A stretch of 64,000 bases of DNA from Paenibacillus sp. AN1007 (GTDB lineage Bacteria; Bacillota; Bacilli; Paenibacillales; Paenibacillaceae), in NCBI RefSeq assembly GCF_040702995.1, contig NZ_CP159992.1, positions 3,125,501 to 3,189,500 of the forward strand. Reading direction: 5' to 3'. Positions within the stretch are counted from its first letter, which is position 1. Each line of letters opens with the position of its first letter. Position numbers and translations under genes: made by a program. The notes beneath the pieces are model-generated. The model did no database searches, had not been told where the DNA came from, and saw only the letters and a list, made by a program, of their open reading frames with translations. Of the stretch, positions 36,262 to 45,073 are shown in pieces.

Positions 36262-38064
36262 TTACGAATACAGACGTTCAAGTTCGTCGACAAGACTGCC
36301 GACGTAAGCGACTGCCGTCCGAATCGGCTCAGGTCCCGACATGTCTACTCCGGCAAGCTTCATCAGTTCCTGCGGTGCAAGACTGCCGCCGGACTTGAGT
36401 GCTTCAAGCCAGCGATCTACCGCAGGCTGTCCTTCCTCCCGGATTTTCTGTGCCGCTGCCGTTGAGGCCGTTAAACCTGCTGCATAAGTATACGGGTACA
36501 GTCCCATATAATAATGGGGCTGCCGCATCCACGTCAGCTTGGCACCTTCATCTACAACCAGCTCAGGCCCCCAGAATTCCGAGAGAATGGCACCCTTCAG
36601 CTCGCTTAACGTCTTAGCCGTGATCGGCTTATCTTCCGAAGCTAGCGTATAAACCCTCCGCTGCAGTTCACCCTCCAGCAGATGTGTTACGAAGTTATGA
36701 TAATACGTATTCAGCAGCTGCAGAATGACCCAGCGCCGCATTCTTGGATGATCGGAACGCTTCAGCAGATGATCCGCCAGCAGCATCTCATTCATTGTCG
36801 AAGGCGCTTCAATAAAGTAGAGGGATGGCCGTGTATTCGTCAGCCGCTGATATTGACCAGCCAGCATAAAGTGGCCTGCATGTCCCACTTCATGGGCCAG
36901 CGTAAATGCTCCACGCATGTTATTGGCCCACGAAATCAGAATATAAGAGTGTGCTCCATAGATCGAGGAACAGAATGCGCCGGTGGATTTGCCTGCATTG
37001 TCCGCATAATCAACCCAGCGCTCACTAAAGGCACGCTCAACGATCTCTCCATATTCAGGTCCCAGTACTTCCAATGCCTCACGAATCAGCGTGCAGGCTT
37101 CATCGTATGTAATGGCCGGACTGAACTCGGGATCAAGCGGGGCCTTGAGATCACAGAACATCAGCTTATCGAGTCCAAGCTCACGCTTTTTCAGCGCTGC
37201 CAGCCTGCGCATGTGCGGGGCAAGTTCCTTTTGAATAATATCGAGCACGTGATTGTACATCTCTTTACTGACCTGCTGCGGAGCCAGCAGCATATCTGTT
37301 ACATCGTCGTATCCCCGAAGACGTGACAGCACCACTTGTTTTTTCACTTCAGCAGCGTACCCTTCGGCAAACGTGTTCTTGTACTTATGCAGCGCTGCAT
37401 TAAATGAAGCGTAAGCGGAACGGCGCAGTTTGGTGTCGGAAGACATCTCGTAGTTATTCTCGTAAAATGACCATGATAACGGCCGGGATTGATCCTCCCC
37501 ATCCAGCGCCTCATCAAAAGTCATATCCGCCAGTTTGCCGCGCTGATAGATTCGGTATGGCGAATCCAGCACTTCACTCAGTGAAGCAAGCACTTTCTCG
37601 GTTTCAGGCGAGAGCCGATGTGCTTTTTCCTCTAACAGCCTGTCCAGACTGCGTTTGTAGGGTTCCAGACCCGGAAGTTCTTCCAAATACCGCTCGATGG
37701 TACCATCCGGCAGCGAAACGATCTCGGAGTTGACAAAAGACAGACGTGAAGACAGGCTCGACAGAATGTCCCCAGCTTTAGATGCATTTTCAATATTGAC
37801 GGGGTTCGTGCTGTCCTCGGACTGTTTTAAACGTGCATAAGCGGCCGTCCTGCCGATCCGCTCCTGCAGAGCTTCACGGGCATCCAGACAAGCGAGCAAT
37901 TGCTCGGCATTTTGACCCAGGGTGCCTTTGAATGTCTCGATATCTGCCGCAGCGTCCGGCAAGGATGTCAGTTCCTGTTCCCATTCAGTGTCTGATGCAA
38001 ACAAATCCCTCAGATCCCAGGTTGCTTCCTCCATGACTTCGGCACGAGTACGTATCTTATCCAT
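36262..38064 (-). CDS. pepF: Oligoendopeptidase F (M3 family)
   Basis: 600 residues from the ATG at 38064 (MDKIRTRAEVMEEATWDLRDLF); the longer frame to 38130 lacks a ribosome site, and GGGAGG lies 12 bases before this ATG. The zinc motif is LAHEVGHAGHF, with the third-ligand region IEAPSTMNEMLL about 25 residues later. M3-family metallopeptidases cleave short peptides in the cytosol; no signal peptide is present. The weak inverted repeat CCCCGTC/GACGGGG at 36197-36215 follows the stop without a T run. Confidence 0.94.
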   Translation of the reverse strand: MDKIRTRAEVMEEATWDLRDLFASDTEWEQELTSLPDAAADIETFKGTLGQNAEQLLACLDAREALQERIGRTAAYARLKQSEDSTNPVNIENASKAGDILSSLSSRLSFVNSEIVSLPDGTIERYLEELPGLEPYKRSLDRLLEEKAHRLSPETEKVLASLSEVLDSPYRIYQRGKLADMTFDEALDGEDQSRPLSWSFYENNYEMSSDTKLRRSAYASFNAALHKYKNTFAEGYAAEVKKQVVLSRLRGYDDVTDMLLAPQQVSKEMYNHVLDIIQKELAPHMRRLAALKKRELGLDKLMFCDLKAPLDPEFSPAITYDEACTLIREALEVLGPEYGEIVERAFSERWVDYADNAGKSTGAFCSSIYGAHSYILISWANNMRGAFTLAHEVGHAGHFMLAGQYQRLTNTRPSLYFIEAPSTMNEMLLADHLLKRSDHPRMRRWVILQLLNTYYHNFVTHLLEGELQRRVYTLASEDKPITAKTLSELKGAILSEFWGPELVVDEGAKLTWMRQPHYYMGLYPYTYAAGLTASTAAAQKIREEGQPAVDRWLEALKSGGSLAPQELMKLAGVDMSGPEPIRTAVAYVGSLVDELERLYS

Positions 38065-38191
38065 CTTAAACGTCATCCTCCCTGCGTTTCCAATATCTCT
38101 CATCGTATCATAATCCGCCACTCTATACATGACATCTTCTAATTATGAGACTTTTGGTTTACAAATGCAGAATTCAATCCGGCTTGAAACT

Positions 38192-38213
38192 AAAAAACGC
38201 CAAGCTCTGGCGT
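38192..38213 (-). terminator. Terminator of hxlR
   Basis: On the minus strand ACGCCA-GAGCT-TGGCGT is followed by TTTTT, about 30 bases after the hxlR stop. Confidence 0.8.
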
Positions 38214-38244
38214 GTCCAGCTCACTTGACGTTTCGTTAGATGAT

Positions 38245-38607
38245 TCATTTCGTCTCTTTCCAGATTACATTTTCTCCGTAGTTTTTGCCCCAGTTGTACA
38301 TTGCGTGCAGCACAGGCATCAGACTCTGACCATGATCTGTCAGCGAATATTCGACCCGGGGCGGCACTTCGGCGTACACCTTGCGCTCCACCAGTTTGTC
38401 TTCTTCCAGCTCCCGCAGCTGGTTCGTCAGCATCTTTTGTGTAATATGCGGGATCAGACGTTTCAACTCACTGAATCGTTTCGTGCCTTCAAGACCAAGG
38501 TGCCACAGTATAATGAGCTTCCACTTGCCTCCAATCACCGCGAGAGTTAATTCCTTTTCACAGTTGATTTCTTTCAAATTAATACGTTCCTTGACTTCGG
38601 ACGCCAT
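38245..38607 (-). CDS. hxlR: HxlR transcriptional activator
   Basis: 120 residues. [57 protein letters not shown] and [19 protein letters not shown] closely follow Bacillus HxlR, a winged-helix protein that activates hxlAB in response to formaldehyde. In Bacillus subtilis the gene is divergent from hxlAB; here it lies downstream on the same strand, 313 bases after hxlB, with an inverted-repeat element in the gap. Confidence 0.93.
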   Translation of the reverse strand: MASEVKERINLKEINCEKELTLAVIGGKWKLIILWHLGLEGTKRFSELKRLIPHITQKMLTNQLRELEEDKLVERKVYAEVPPRVEYSLTDHGQSLMPVLHAMYNWGKNYGENVIWKETK

Positions 38608-38637
38608 GGCTCCAAGCCCCCTTTATCTCGTAACTAT

Positions 38638-38709
38638 GGAAGTTGAACTAAAGAGTTACACAGTCCACTCCGCAGACGCAATAACGTGTAAAAGAATCGT
38701 TCAACTTCC
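38638..38709. repeat. 72-bp inverted-repeat element upstream of hxlR
   Basis: Perfect 11-bp ends GGAAGTTGAAC / GTTCAACTTCC enclose inner arms TTACAC / GTGTAA. The left end, AGTTGAACTAAA followed by TTACAC and CACTCC, matches the left end of the longer element at 43887-44112. It appears to be a short, internally deleted member of the same family. It lies 31 bases upstream of the hxlR start, so it may also act as promoter or operator. Confidence 0.65.
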
Positions 38710-38920
38710 TAACGTTTATTTTTATTTCTATCTTGAGCCTGATTCCCCATCGGCCAACGTGTGCATGTGATCAAACCCTAATGCATCATTTTACTACAGC
38801 ATGGACGGAATGCAAAGTTCCTTTACCTTTTTCACAGAAAAGACCGCAATCCCTGCTCACAGCAGAGGACTCCGGTCTACTTCTTCTTATATACAGAGAG
38901 GCTTGGTCAGCTCCACGGAG
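38710..38920. other. Rest of the hxlB-hxlR spacer
   Basis: No gene seen. The sequence between the hxlB stop and the repeat element shows no clear terminator hairpin, so hxlB transcription may continue into hxlR. Confidence 0.4.
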
Positions 38921-39484
38921 CTACTCCAGGTTCGCATGACGGCTAAACATGTCGGCTCCGGTCATGCCTTTTATCTCCATCATGGTCAGGATCAGAGCAT
39001 CCATGCTCAGCAGCAAACTCTGCTCAAACAGTGAACCCATGGGCTGTATTGTCACATCTGCTCCGGCATCCGCTGTATCTTCTTTGGCTGAGGCAGGCAG
39101 ACGAACGACTGCCTGTGCCAGCTGCGCAATCGTAGACTCCGGCTTAATTGTCATTAAGCCTACAGGAGCACCTGCTTGGTTGGCTTTTCGTGCCATCGCC
39201 GCAAGGCTGCCTGTCTCCCCCGACCCCGAGCATAACAGCAGGAAATCCGCCGAGCTGATGCCCGGGGTCACGGTTTCACCCACGACGTAGACAGCTAGTC
39301 CCATCTGCATCAACCGCATCGCAAATGCTTTTCCCATCAGTCCCGAACGACCCGCTCCAGCTACAAAAATACGTTCTGCTGCCAGCAGTCGCTCTGCCAA
39401 GACCTGCATCTCGGCATCGTCGATCTGGCTTAGTGTGCGTTCCAGCTCCTTCAGGATGGCTGCGGTGTATCGTGTGCCGCTCAT
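38921..39484 (-). CDS. hxlB: 6-phospho-3-hexuloisomerase HxlB
   Basis: 187 residues, SIS fold: RIFVAGAGRSGLMGKAFAMRLMQMG, VVGETVTPGI, LLLCSGSGETGSLAAMARKA, GADVTIQPMGSLFEQSLLL. It converts 3-hexulose-6-phosphate to fructose-6-phosphate, the second step of formaldehyde fixation by the ribulose monophosphate route. It begins 4 bases after hxlA. Confidence 0.95.
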   Translation of the reverse strand: MSGTRYTAAILKELERTLSQIDDAEMQVLAERLLAAERIFVAGAGRSGLMGKAFAMRLMQMGLAVYVVGETVTPGISSADFLLLCSGSGETGSLAAMARKANQAGAPVGLMTIKPESTIAQLAQAVVRLPASAKEDTADAGADVTIQPMGSLFEQSLLLSMDALILTMMEIKGMTGADMFSRHANLE

Positions 39485-39488
39485 AAGC

Positions 39489-40121
39489 TTACCCTTGTTT
39501 TACAAGGCGCTGCATTTCAGATGCCACAGCTGCTTTATCTGCTTGTCCTGTGATGCCACCGCCAACAATAACAAGATCAGGCTGTGCTTTGATTACTTCT
39601 GGCAGTGTGTCCAATTTGATGCCGCCAGCGACAGCGGTTTTTGCATTTTTCACCGCGCCTTTGATGGTTTGCAGGTCTTCGAACGGGCTTTGTCCCACAG
39701 CCTGAAGGTCATAACCGGTGTGAACACAGATGTAGTCTACGCCCAGAGCGTCAACTTCGCGCGCCCGCTGTTCCAGGTTTGGCACGTTGATCATGTCCAC
39801 GAGAACTTCTTTGTTTTGTTTTTTCGCTTCCTCGACTGCACCTTTGATTGTCATATCGTTGCTTGCACCCAGAACGGTAATCAAGTCTGCGCCGGCTTCA
39901 GCTGCTTTCATGATTTCATATCCGCCAGCGTCCATAATTTTCAGGTCCGCAAGCACCTGCAGGTTAGGGTAAGCTTCTTTCATTGCTTTTACGGCATGCA
40001 GACCTTCATTAATGATAATTGGCGTGCCAATCTCTACGATATCAATGTATGACTCAACCTCTTTAACCAATGCGATACCGTCAGGGATGTTAACTAAATC
40101 AAGTGCGAGCTGTAATTTCAT
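39489..40121 (-). CDS. hxlA: 3-hexulose-6-phosphate synthase HxlA
   Basis: 210 residues, OMP-decarboxylase-type barrel: MKLQLALDLVNIPDG, VEIGTPIIINEGLHAVKAM, LADLKIMDAGGYE, ADLITVLGA, VAGGIKLDTLPE, LVIVGGGITGQADKAA. It joins formaldehyde to ribulose-5-phosphate. First gene of hxlAB; AAAGGAGACATAAAAC precedes the ATG. Expected to be induced by formaldehyde through HxlR. Confidence 0.96.
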   Translation of the reverse strand: MKLQLALDLVNIPDGIALVKEVESYIDIVEIGTPIIINEGLHAVKAMKEAYPNLQVLADLKIMDAGGYEIMKAAEAGADLITVLGASNDMTIKGAVEEAKKQNKEVLVDMINVPNLEQRAREVDALGVDYICVHTGYDLQAVGQSPFEDLQTIKGAVKNAKTAVAGGIKLDTLPEVIKAQPDLVIVGGGITGQADKAAVASEMQRLVKQG

Positions 40122-40444
40122 GTTTTATGTCTCCTTTGTTGTTCAAGTATAAGTAAATGATTTTGAATTAAAATATTTCTGCTGCTGCAGCAGCCAATCC
40201 TCTGCGTTTTGGATGGTACGACGCTGTATTGCGGCTGCTAGTTCATTGTAGAGCCTGACTATCTATTCAGGAAGTACGCACTTTCAAGTGAGGTAGTTAC
40301 TTGGGAGAAACTAATGATACTTATTCGTTGTTATAAGAATCATTTAACACTTACAGTTTTGTTCAACTCCCTTAAAATCCAGGCACTCGTGTTCATACAT
40401 GAGGTTAACCTGAGATTGCCCCGTTCGGATCTTCCTTGAAAAAT
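40122..40444. other. Promoter region of hxlAB
   Basis: 323 bases without a gene. It contains a TATACT -10 candidate near the hxlA start, the 14-base palindrome GCTGCTGCAGCAGC at 40181-40194, and clustered AAGT/ACTT half-sites (40274-40285 and 40287-40305) that could be HxlR targets. Which of these is functional cannot be decided by eye. Confidence 0.4.
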
Positions 40445-40481
40445 AAATAAAAAAAGAAAACCCCGCCTTAACAGGCAGGGT
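40445..40481 (-). terminator. Terminator of the lactonase gene
   Basis: On the minus strand ACCCTGCC-TGTTAA-GGCGGGGT (one G-U pair) is followed by a T-rich tract, about 58 bases after the stop. Confidence 0.88.
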
Positions 40482-40539
40482 CCCTGATCTATACTTATAC
40501 TGACATGAACAGTACAAAGCAGCTTATTCCATAAACCAA

Positions 40540-41622
40540 TTACAGATATACTGGTTTCACACATACCGGTTTGGATACACCTGTACTATGACCTGTGTAT
40601 TTCAAGCGTCCGCTTTCCTGATCTACGGTGAAGGTAACCATACTGTTCGTATCACGGTTAGCTGCGATCAGCATTTTACCATTCGGTGTCAATGCAAAAT
40701 GACGCGGGTGCTGTCCTTCCGCGGAGACATGCTCCACCAGTGACAGCGTACCTTTGTCAGCATCTACAGCAAATACTACGATGCTGTCGTGTCCACGGTT
40801 GGAACCATACACAAAGCGACCATCATTGGAAACGGTAATCTCCGCAGTTGTGTTCTCGCTGCCTTCATAACCGTCAGGCAGAGTAGATACATTCGAGATT
40901 TCAGTGAGCGTGCCCGCTGCCGCATCGTATTTGTACGTTGTGATGGACGAATCTACTTCGTTGATCACGTATGCAAATTGACCATTCGGATGGAACGTCA
41001 AATGACGCGGGCCTGCGCCTGGATGAGTCTTCGTTTCACTATGAAGCACCAATTCATTTTTGTCTGTGTTAAGGATGTAAATCGCAATTTTGTCTGCACC
41101 GAGATCCTGTACCATCATATATTTGCCGTCCGGGCTGAAGAAGGCAGAGTGCACATGCGGCTTGTCCTGACGTTCAGGATGCGCCCCGTGACCTTCATGT
41201 TTCTTCTCGTCCAGCAGCGCTCCAACCTCACCATTGTCCGTGAGAGCCTGGAGTCCTACCAATCCACCGTGATAGCTGGACAGGATCAAATATTTACCGG
41301 AAGGGTCACGCTGAATGTGACATGGCGGAGCAGAGATCGAATCCTTACGGTTAAGCAGTGTCAATTTTCCTGTGGAAGGGTCCACGCTCAGAGCCACCGC
41401 TTCCGACATTTTACTGCCTTCGGCAGACGCCGTTTCACCAATCGCATACAGTTTGTTTGCTTCTGCGTCCACATTCACAAACGTCGGGTTTTTCACTCCT
41501 GCAATGCCGTCCAGCTTCGCCAGACTGCCTGTATCCTCATTTAATTCATATGCGTAAATGCCCTCATTTTCAGCTTCGGCATAAGAGCCGACCAAGACGA
41601 GCAAGCGTTTTGATTCACTCAT
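40540..41622 (-). CDS. pgl: Lactonase family protein, 6-phosphogluconolactonase type
   Basis: 360 residues forming a seven-bladed propeller of the YbhE/YkgB type: LLVLVGSYAEAENEGIYAYEL, KNPTFVNVDAEANKLYAIGE, PCHIQRDPSGKYLILSSYHGG, KPHVHSAFFSPDGKYMMVQDLG, GAGPRHLTFHPNGQFAYVINE, GQHPRHFALTPNGKMLIAANRDTNSM. It would hydrolyse 6-phosphogluconolactone in the oxidative pentose phosphate pathway, which also supplies ribulose-5-phosphate to the adjacent Hxl enzymes. Single gene with its own terminator. Confidence 0.9.
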   Translation of the reverse strand: MSESKRLLVLVGSYAEAENEGIYAYELNEDTGSLAKLDGIAGVKNPTFVNVDAEANKLYAIGETASAEGSKMSEAVALSVDPSTGKLTLLNRKDSISAPPCHIQRDPSGKYLILSSYHGGLVGLQALTDNGEVGALLDEKKHEGHGAHPERQDKPHVHSAFFSPDGKYMMVQDLGADKIAIYILNTDKNELVLHSETKTHPGAGPRHLTFHPNGQFAYVINEVDSSITTYKYDAAAGTLTEISNVSTLPDGYEGSENTTAEITVSNDGRFVYGSNRGHDSIVVFAVDADKGTLSLVEHVSAEGQHPRHFALTPNGKMLIAANRDTNSMVTFTVDQESGRLKYTGHSTGVSKPVCVKPVYL

Positions 41623-41844
41623 TACAGTTTCCTCCTCTATGTGTATGTAGTCTCGCTGTACCTCTTCTATAATAAATCTGTCATATCAAAATAGCAATCC
41701 AACACCAGCTTACTCCCTCAGAGCCAAGCCATGTTGTAAGCAGCCTGTACGAAGCCTCACATCGAATTACACTATTAGCGTTCAACTGCATGAATTTTCC
41801 TGCTATGATAAGATAGGTTTTTCATCCAGAAAGGACTGAACAGA

Positions 41845-42774
41845 TTGTTGACCTCGTTTTTAGTTACACTCTACCATGTATTTCTGCCTATATCCCTGCC
41901 AGTGATCGGAGGAATACTGTTAAAACATTTCAGGGACTGGGATACTCGTCCGCTTTCGGCGTTTTCCCTCTATATTCTAAGCCCTGCACTCATCTTCCAT
42001 ACGCTGCTGCATGCAGATATCACATGGACCGACGTCACAGGCACCTTTTGGTTCTCGGTCCTGAATCTGATTGCTCTCTGGGCCCTTGCCGAGCTGCTGA
42101 GCCGGATTTTTGGTCTGGGTGCACCGGAAAAAGCAGGCCTTACCCTCGTCTCCACATTTACCAACTGTGTGAATTACGGGCTCCCGCTTGTGCTGCTTGC
42201 CTTCGGCCAGCTCGGCTTGGACAAGGCTTCTGTCTATGTCATCGGACAGATGATTATTGTGAATACGGTAGGTATTTTCTTTGCCGCAAGATCGGAATTC
42301 ACCGTAAAACAGGCAATCCTGTCTGTATTTCGCATGCCCACTATATATGCAGCGGTTATCGCAATCATCCTGCGGGCTTCCAGTATGCAGCTGCCTGAAG
42401 CACTCGATGGGGGCATCTCTATGATGGCTGCCGGTTATTCTCCCATTGTTCTCGCGATCCTGGGCGCACAGATGCTCCGCTCCAAAGGGGATGCAGCGCC
42501 TTGGAAGTCCAACGTTCGCCGTGCTTTCTGGGCCGGACTTGTCGTACGCCTGGTCGCAGCACCGGTCTTGTCCTGGCTTATTCTGAAGGCACTTCAGGTC
42601 GAGGGCGTATTGTTCTCTGTACTGCTTATCCTTGCTTCGATGCCGACCGCAGTCAACGCGGTTATTTTGGCTGAACAGTTCGGCGCTTCCCCGCGGTTTG
42701 TTTCCCGCTGCATTCTTTGGACCACCGCTGCATCGATGGTCTTCCTGCCGATTATGATTGTGATGTCTTCCTGA
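41845..42774 (+). CDS. AEC (auxin efflux carrier) family transporter
   Basis: 309 residues with about ten membrane segments. VFLPISLPVIGGILLKHF at the start, TLVSTFTNCVNYGLPLVLLAFG in the middle and LLILASMPTAVNAVILAEQFGASPRFVSR near the end are typical of the AEC family. Related proteins carry malate, malonate or other organic anions; the substrate is unknown. It starts at a TTG (41845, or 41848) preceded by AAAGGA. It is convergent with the DUF2062 gene, and their 3' ends overlap by 23 bases. Confidence 0.87.
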   Translation: MLTSFLVTLYHVFLPISLPVIGGILLKHFRDWDTRPLSAFSLYILSPALIFHTLLHADITWTDVTGTFWFSVLNLIALWALAELLSRIFGLGAPEKAGLTLVSTFTNCVNYGLPLVLLAFGQLGLDKASVYVIGQMIIVNTVGIFFAARSEFTVKQAILSVFRMPTIYAAVIAIILRASSMQLPEALDGGISMMAAGYSPIVLAILGAQMLRSKGDAAPWKSNVRRAFWAGLVVRLVAAPVLSWLILKALQVEGVLFSVLLILASMPTAVNAVILAEQFGASPRFVSRCILWTTAASMVFLPIMIVMSS

Positions 42775-43373
42775 TCAGTACAGGCGCTGTACCGGCACTG
42801 GAGGCGTTCGCCGCTTGGCGGCGCTTCTCCAGCCGGCGTTCATGCCGCCGATGAAGGGCTCTGACGTAGAAAAATTTGACGACGAAGTACGAAATGAAGC
42901 CGAGGATCAGACCAAGCACACTCATGCCTGCCAAAATATCGAGTCCGCCAAGCAGCAGCTCACTCACAGCAGACCAGTTCCCGTGAAACAGTTCCATCCA
43001 TGCACTCTCATGCATAGGTCCCTGACCCATACTGTGGGAAGGCAGACATCCAAGATCCAATCTGCTTCGCAAGCGGCATTAGAATAATCGGCAGAAACGT
43101 TAACTTGCCCACAACGTTACCAACGATGGCCGCTGGCATAGAACCTCCCGAAAGACGCACAATCGGGTAGAATATGAGATAAATCAAAGATGCAGTCGAG
43201 ATCACGATCAATTCAAGACCGAATCCTATGGCAAATCCGGTAGATACTTTGTGAGCACCGCCCGGAGCACGTAAAAGTTTGAGAAAATTCAGTTTTATCG
43301 CACGAGTCAAACGTGCCATTCGATTGGGTTTGCGCTTCTGGTTCTTCATCCTGAATTTCTCCTTATTTTGCAC
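42752..43373 (-). pseudogene. DUF2062 membrane protein with a frameshift
   Basis: Two overlapping frames make one DUF2062 protein of about 195 residues. The first (from 43373) has AIKLNFLKLLRAPGGAHKVSTGFAIGFGLELI and a membrane helix, and runs to IGSWMSAFP. Homology then continues in the next frame with HESAWMELFHGNWSAVSELLLGG, a second helix (MSVLGLILGFISYFVVKFFYV) and a basic tail ending at 42752. The shift lies at about 43020-43060 and needs removal of one base or addition of two, the same kind of lesion as in the methyltransferase. It could be a sequencing error or a true mutation. Confidence 0.75.
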
Positions 43374-43406
43374 AAATGACGAATAATGTCGTCTGCACCC
43401 ATTATA

Positions 43407-43871
43407 TCACACTGCGCCAGCTCCATTGGTTACAATCACAGGATGAGTTTCGATCGCCACATTGCCTGCCACAGCACGGGATATCATACAGGATTGCTCC
43501 GCCTTATGTGCCAGCCGCTCAGCCTTGGCCGCATCCGACTCGGACGCATCAACAGCAAGCACAATTCGCGGCCGGTGTACAATCCGCTCATACGTAAATA
43601 CGTTATTCGTCACATCCACCGCAGCCTCCGATTCCAGCGTCAGCTCATCAGGTGTGATATCTGAACGCTCCAGCATCGCGGCGAGGGTGATCAGGTAACA
43701 GGTTGCCGCTGCCCCCAGCAGCATCTCGTCGGGGTTAGTTCCTGTACCCGGACCGCCCATCTCCTGCGGGATGGAAATAACCGTTTTTAACCCCCCTGCA
43801 TCAATCGTGCCCTCGCTGTTTCGACCGCCATTCCATACTGCTTTTAAGTGAAACGGATGTTTCATTGCCAT
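43407..43871 (-). CDS. OsmC-family peroxiredoxin-like protein
   Basis: 154 residues. NPDEMLLGAAATCYLITLAAMLERS carries the first reactive Cys and HKAEQSCMISRAV the second, as in OsmC/Ohr hydroperoxide reductases. It would reduce organic peroxides in the cytosol. The ATG at 43871 has AGGAAGGATCG upstream, and the 226-bp inverted-repeat element begins immediately beyond that, so the gene's leader and perhaps its promoter come from the element. Confidence 0.9.
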   Translation of the reverse strand: MAMKHPFHLKAVWNGGRNSEGTIDAGGLKTVISIPQEMGGPGTGTNPDEMLLGAAATCYLITLAAMLERSDITPDELTLESEAAVDVTNNVFTYERIVHRPRIVLAVDASESDAAKAERLAHKAEQSCMISRAVAGNVAIETHPVIVTNGAGAV

Positions 43872-43886
43872 CGATCCTTCCTATGA

Positions 43887-44112
43887 TAAGTTGAACTAAA
43901 TACTTTTACACTGACACTCCAAGGACGGAATAAACTTCCAATCGCTGTTATCCTCAGATTTTTTTTGATTCCCTTTTCCAAAGGTAAAAATCCGGTGATA
44001 AAGGCGAAGCGTATGCTTCCGATGTTAGCTTTCTTTTCAGAAAGCTTTTAGCTCCGCTTTTTCAGTTTTTTTCTGTCCTCTCCGTTAAAGTGTAAATAAA
44101 GAGTTTAACTTA
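43887..44112. repeat. 226-bp MITE-like inverted-repeat element
   Basis: The ends match as an imperfect inverted repeat of about 24-26 bases: TAAGTTGAACTAAA..TTTTACACT on the left and, read inward from the right, TAAGTTAAACTC..TTTACACT. The interior is non-coding and full of hairpins: CCTTT/AAAGG near 43974, GAAGC-GTAT-GCTTC at 44006-44019, and AGCTTTC-TTTTCA-GAAAGCT at 44027-44046. The left end also occurs at 38638-38709. It looks like a non-autonomous transposable or structured dispersed repeat; I saw no clear target duplication. Confidence 0.6.
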
Positions 44113-44149
44113 TAAATATTCCTTTGTAATATTCTGACGTCCGTTACGC

Positions 44150-44917
44150 TCACACACGTATACACGGAATTTGAAGTTCGTTCAATGCGTGGACATGCTC
44201 ATCCTGTGCACCCAGATCGGTAATCACTTTACTAACACTTTCCATCGCTGCCACTCTTGTAAAAGCTTGAATGTTAAACTTGCTCGAATCAGCAAGCAGG
44301 ATCACTTCATCGGCAATATGAATCATCTTCTGCTTCACGAGCGCCTGTAATTCATTCGACTCGCTGATGCCCTTGGTCAGATGCACCCCTTTACAAGATA
44401 GAAACACCTTATCCACATGGTACGCATCCAGCGAACGTTCTGCGAGCGGACCGACAAAAGACAAGGATTTGGGCGCAAGCTGTCCGCCTGCAGCAATGAC
44501 ACGAATCTGTTCTTTCGTGCTCAGCTCGGCCGCAACCTTCATCGAGTTGGTCAGTACCGTGAGCGGAATATTCGGCAGTCCAGCTGCCATGTACCACGTG
44601 GTTGTACTCGCATCGAGTGCAATCCGGTCGCCCGGCACCACCAACTTCACCGCTTCACCAGCAATGCGGCGTTTCTCGTCTGCATGCGCTACAGCCCGCT
44701 CGGGATAAGGGATCTCGGACTGCAGCTCGTCTTTGTATTTCACACTTACCGCTCCACCATGCGAGCGTCTGAGCCTGCCTGCCTGCTCCAGCTTGTCCAG
44801 GTCACGGCGGATCGTCTCCTCCGTGACTCCGCAGCGCTCACTAAGCTCGGTGACACGCATGCTTCCATGCACATCGACCCATTCCACTATTTTTTCATAT
44901 CGTTCCGCAACGAGCAT
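44150..44917 (-). CDS. DeoR-family regulator, paralogue of the rhaB-operon regulator
   Basis: 255 residues from the third of three consecutive ATG codons (44917), which has GGAGTGA at the best spacing and aligns with the paralogue's MLAAERYDR start. Winged helix MRVTELSERCGVTEETIRRDLDKLEQAGRLRRSHGGA and a C-terminal phosphosugar-sensing domain (LDASTTTWYMAAG, VLTNSMKVAAELS, SFVGPLAERSLDAYHVDKVFLSCKGV). It stands alone, with no sugar gene beside it, so its targets are likely elsewhere. Confidence 0.93.
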   Translation of the reverse strand: MLVAERYEKIVEWVDVHGSMRVTELSERCGVTEETIRRDLDKLEQAGRLRRSHGGAVSVKYKDELQSEIPYPERAVAHADEKRRIAGEAVKLVVPGDRIALDASTTTWYMAAGLPNIPLTVLTNSMKVAAELSTKEQIRVIAAGGQLAPKSLSFVGPLAERSLDAYHVDKVFLSCKGVHLTKGISESNELQALVKQKMIHIADEVILLADSSKFNIQAFTRVAAMESVSKVITDLGAQDEHVHALNELQIPCIRV

Positions 44918-45029
44918 CATCATTCACTCCAAACCGTTATTGTTCCACCTAAATCTGTCATCCCATCATACCATAGAGCGGCTGTCAGGAGAATTTCACC
45001 ATACGGAAACAGCATTCGTACATTTATGT

Positions 45030-45051
45030 AAAAAAGGAGGCTTTCGCCCCC
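45030..45051 (-). terminator. Terminator of the old-yellow-enzyme gene
   Basis: On the minus strand GGGGGC-GAAA-GCCTCC, a stem closed by a GAAA tetraloop, is followed by a T run. It lies 23 bases after the stop. Confidence 0.88.
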
Positions 45052-45073
45052 TTCATTCAGTCATTTCAACTTT

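Noticed and set aside
40181..40194. Palindrome GCTGCTGCAGCAGC as an HxlR operator
   Set aside because: A simple trinucleotide-based palindrome; no second copy near hxlA or hxlR supports a regulatory role.
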